Shown: positions 32,782-35,878 of the stretch, piece after piece
Layout of the letters: every line of letters begins with the position of its first letter
How positions within the stretch are numbered: the first letter of the stretch is position 1
Source of the DNA: Streptomyces atriruber
GTDB taxonomy: Bacteria; Actinomycetota; Actinomycetes; Streptomycetales; Streptomycetaceae
Reading direction: 5' to 3'
Length of the DNA: 35,878 bases
Assembly: GCF_001418325.1 (NCBI RefSeq)
Contig: NZ_LIPN01000150.1
Location: forward strand, 1-35,878
Position numbers and translations under genes: made by a program
The notes under the pieces: generated by a model
The model's input: only the letters and a program-made list of their open reading frames with translations
What the model was told of the DNA's origin: nothing
The model's database searches: none

Positions 32782-34453
32782 GGTTCCCCCCGTTCCGGCG
32801 CGCCGCCGTCGTGGCGGTCGCTCCAACGGTGTTGCTGGTGACGACGTTCCTATCGCCGAAGGCCAAGGCGCCCACCGTCCCGATGCTCAGCGTGTCGACG
32901 GCTAGTTCCACCTTCTTCTCGAACCCCTCGGTCTCCCAGCCCGCTTCGTACAGCGCCCGCCGTACCCCGCCCGTCACCCGGTCCTGGATGGACTTGAGGT
33001 AGCGGCTGACGTCCATCTCCTGGAAGAGCGAGGCCCGGTCGTCCGAACCGAGCTCCCGCACGGACATCCACGGACCGTCGGCGAGAGCCTTCGCGTGGCC
33101 GCCGGAGGCGATCCGCCACAGCACCCCCGACGCCCACCACATCGTCACGGCGGCGCGCCCGGCCGAGGCAGGCACATGGCCGAGCGCCCAGACGGTCTTG
33201 CCGAAGCGATTGTTGTGCCGGTATTGGTAGGCGACTCGGTCGGCGTACTGATACAGCTGCCGCACCGGGCGCAGCACATGAGGGGCGATCTCCAGCATCA
33301 GCATCCCGCCCTGGGTGTGGGCCCGGACGAACACCGTCGTGACGATCTCCTCGTCCCAGCCGCCGACCCTGACCCGCAGGAAGTGCCGCCGGGTCTCGCC
33401 GCCCTCCTCGACCGAACGGAACCGGTGCTCCTCGAACGCCTCGGGCCCGTAGGGCGCCTGGGACCTGCGCGGCAGACCGTCCACCGGCAGGAACACCACC
33501 TCGTCGATCTCCAGCTCACGCAGCCGGTCGCGCACGGCGAGGGCACGGTAGGGCGCACCGTGCGGGGACGGCACGCGCAACGCCTCGAGGAGCGGCACGA
33601 TGTGGCCCAGGAGCACCGTGTTGTCGAGAGGCTCGGGCTGGACGCCCTCACGCGGCCGCAGCTCCACCGCCAGGGACCACGGCGCGTACGGCTTGCCCGC
33701 CCCACAGAAGGGGTCCGCCGCCCGGTACATGATCAGGCTCGCCCGCTGCTCGACGTGGATACGGCGACGCAGCCGGTGGAAACGCTCGCCCTCCGCCTGC
33801 TCGGCCGGATCGGCGGCGAGATCGGGGAACCGGTCCCTGGACAGCTCACCGGTCAGTGCCTTGGCGAACTGGCCGCCCTGTGCGGCCACCACCCAGGCCA
33901 TCAGGAGGGGCAGGGCGAGGGCGAACCACGCCGAAGCCGGGTCCACTCTGATGCCCGTGCCCGTGCCGGTGTCGAGAAGACTGCCGCCGTCCCCGGCGGC
34001 GAGGCCGAGGAGCAGCATGAGCACGAAGACGAGTAACCCCCGTCCACCCCAGCGCAGCTGCCACGCCACGACGCGCCAGAAAAAGGAGGAGCGCCTGACG
34101 ATCACCCGGATCCATCCCGCGAGGACGAGCATCGCGAAGGACGGCAGATAGAGGAGGACAAGGCCCCGGGTGAGGGGCAGGGCCGCGACCCACAGCAGGA
34201 GGATCACGAGCGCCCAGCCGAACTCGACGCGCCGGGCGCGCAGCGCGTGGGCGAGCACGCGGGTGGCGTCGATGCCGAGCGAGGGGGCGGCGATGCGCTC
34301 CTCATGGACGTACAGCTCGTCGATCACCGCCTCGCGGAAGCGGACGTCGACGTAGGAGCCCGCGCACAGGAGCCGGGTCGCCTCGCTCGCACTCGGGTCA
34401 CCACCGGGACCGGTGAGACTGCCGGTCCGCTGAGGTGCTTGGGTGTGCGTCAC
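32768..34453 (-). CDS. Large four-TM membrane protein with C-terminal Gly/Asn motif (first gene of operon)
   Basis: A 561-residue protein of no family I can name. After a soluble N-terminal part (1-75) come two hydrophobic pairs (78-94 with 97-116, and 138-153 with 176-192). A large cytosolic domain (about 195-520) includes RASLIMYRAADPFCGAGKP (237-255), WSLAVELRPREG and DGLPRRSQAPYGPEAF. The C-terminal end, LSIGTVGALAFGDRNVVTSN (522-541), closely resembles residues 12-29 of the next protein. The GTG at 34453 has GGGGG 5 nt upstream and is preferred over a start at 34510 without a binding site. It overlaps the 123-residue gene by 14 nt and lies about 100 nt past the mdh terminator, so it probably has its own promoter. 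Confidence 0.82.
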   Translation of the reverse strand: MTHTQAPQRTGSLTGPGGDPSASEATRLLCAGSYVDVRFREAVIDELYVHEERIAAPSLGIDATRVLAHALRARRVEFGWALVILLLWVAALPLTRGLVLLYLPSFAMLVLAGWIRVIVRRSSFFWRVVAWQLRWGGRGLLVFVLMLLLGLAAGDGGSLLDTGTGTGIRVDPASAWFALALPLLMAWVVAAQGGQFAKALTGELSRDRFPDLAADPAEQAEGERFHRLRRRIHVEQRASLIMYRAADPFCGAGKPYAPWSLAVELRPREGVQPEPLDNTVLLGHIVPLLEALRVPSPHGAPYRALAVRDRLRELEIDEVVFLPVDGLPRRSQAPYGPEAFEEHRFRSVEEGGETRRHFLRVRVGGWDEEIVTTVFVRAHTQGGMLMLEIAPHVLRPVRQLYQYADRVAYQYRHNNRFGKTVWALGHVPASAGRAAVTMWWASGVLWRIASGGHAKALADGPWMSVRELGSDDRASLFQEMDVSRYLKSIQDRVTGGVRRALYEAGWETEGFEKKVELAVDTLSIGTVGALAFGDRNVVTSNTVGATATTAARRNGGNHGNT

Positions 34454-34553
34454 GAGTACCCCCGATGCGCCGACTGCCTCGGCTCGCGGGCGAGCCGGAA
34501 GCTGCGGCACTTTCAGCGTACGGGCAAGTACTCCTCCGTGTCGTACGCCAATA

Positions 34554-34596
34554 AGACCGACCCCCGGCGGTCTTACCGGCTGCCGGGGGTCGGTCT
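34554..34596 (-). terminator. Terminator of mdh
   Basis: A perfect 15-bp stem, AGACCGACCCCCGGC (34554-34568) with its complement (34582-34596), closes a 13-nt loop. Read on the minus strand it is followed by TTATT. It lies 26 nt past the mdh stop. Confidence 0.9.
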
Positions 34597-34621
34597 CTCA
34601 GTCGTGCTCGTACGCGCCGAC

Positions 34622-35745
<1,124 letters not shown>

Positions 35746-35838
35746 GATCCGCCGTCAGGCTATCGCGCCCCGGCGACACCTTGCCGCCGGGTCGGTGTGG
35801 CCCGGCCCACAGCTTGTGCCTCCCCCTAAAAAAAGGGG

Positions 35839-35875
35839 GGCGGCCGCCACGAGGGGGGGGAGCGTGGCGGCCGCC
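35839..35875 (-). terminator. Strong terminator for a leftward gene beyond the right edge
   Basis: GGCGGCCGCCACG (35839-35851) pairs perfectly over 13 bp with CGTGGCGGCCGCC (35863-35875). On the minus strand the stem is followed by CCCC and seven T residues (complement of 35828-35834), the classical intrinsic terminator form. It implies a minus-strand gene just outside the window. Confidence 0.88.
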
Positions 35876-35878
35876 GTG

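Noticed and set aside
35852..35862. G-tract as a possible G-quadruplex
   Set aside because: It is the loop of a perfect 13-bp terminator stem followed by a T-tract on the minus strand, which explains it better.

Overview
The window is about 36 kb of very GC-rich DNA (third codon positions almost always G or C, GTG and TTG starts common, AGGAG-type ribosome binding sites). It reads as the core chromosome of a Streptomyces or close relative: malate dehydrogenase, tryptophanyl-tRNA synthetase, serine hydroxymethyltransferase and a glycine betaine locus lie among Streptomyces-type lipoproteins and a MocR regulator. I see no insertion sequence, prophage, tRNA, rRNA or CRISPR array.

Layout from left to right. 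(1) 1-2353: a partial membrane metallophosphoesterase with a small membrane protein upstream of it, divergent from a D,D-carboxypeptidase. (2) 2344-7691: a leftward run (PAP2 phosphatase, UbiA prenyltransferase, GtrA, YihY membrane protein) diverging from a DprE1-like oxidase and a DprE2-like reductase. Together these resemble the mycobacterial pathway for polyprenyl-phospho-arabinose. (3) 7744-10182: two tandem paralogous lipoproteins with repeated Trp motifs. (4) 10219-14896: a 2'-5' RNA ligase-like protein, trpS, glyA preceded by a probable ZTP-type riboswitch, and divergent rocD. (5) 15033-17022: a secreted serine hydrolase, then two abutting gene remnants that look like a deletion across a divergent gene pair. 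(6) 17012-19594: a glutathionylspermidine-synthase-like ATP-grasp enzyme with a lipoprotein partner, and a DMT-type membrane protein. (7) 19646-22774: a MocR regulator divergent from a three-gene operon (two AhpD/CMD proteins and a PEP-mutase-like enzyme). (8) 22831-30063: a five-gene leftward operon for choline oxidation to betaine and betaine uptake. (9) 30278-31500: an XRE regulator with a membrane partner, and a small orphan gene. (10) 31544-34453: a compact three-gene operon of unknown function in which the first two proteins share an unusual Gly/Asn motif. (11) 34622-35611: mdh with its terminator and leader, followed at the right edge by a strong terminator for a gene outside the window.

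The best candidates for something not well described are the three-gene operon at 31544-34453, the arabinose-lipid-like cluster at 3363-7691 in an organism not expected to make mycobacterial arabinogalactan, and the variant riboswitch in front of glyA. All functional statements come from reading motifs by eye. No database search was run.
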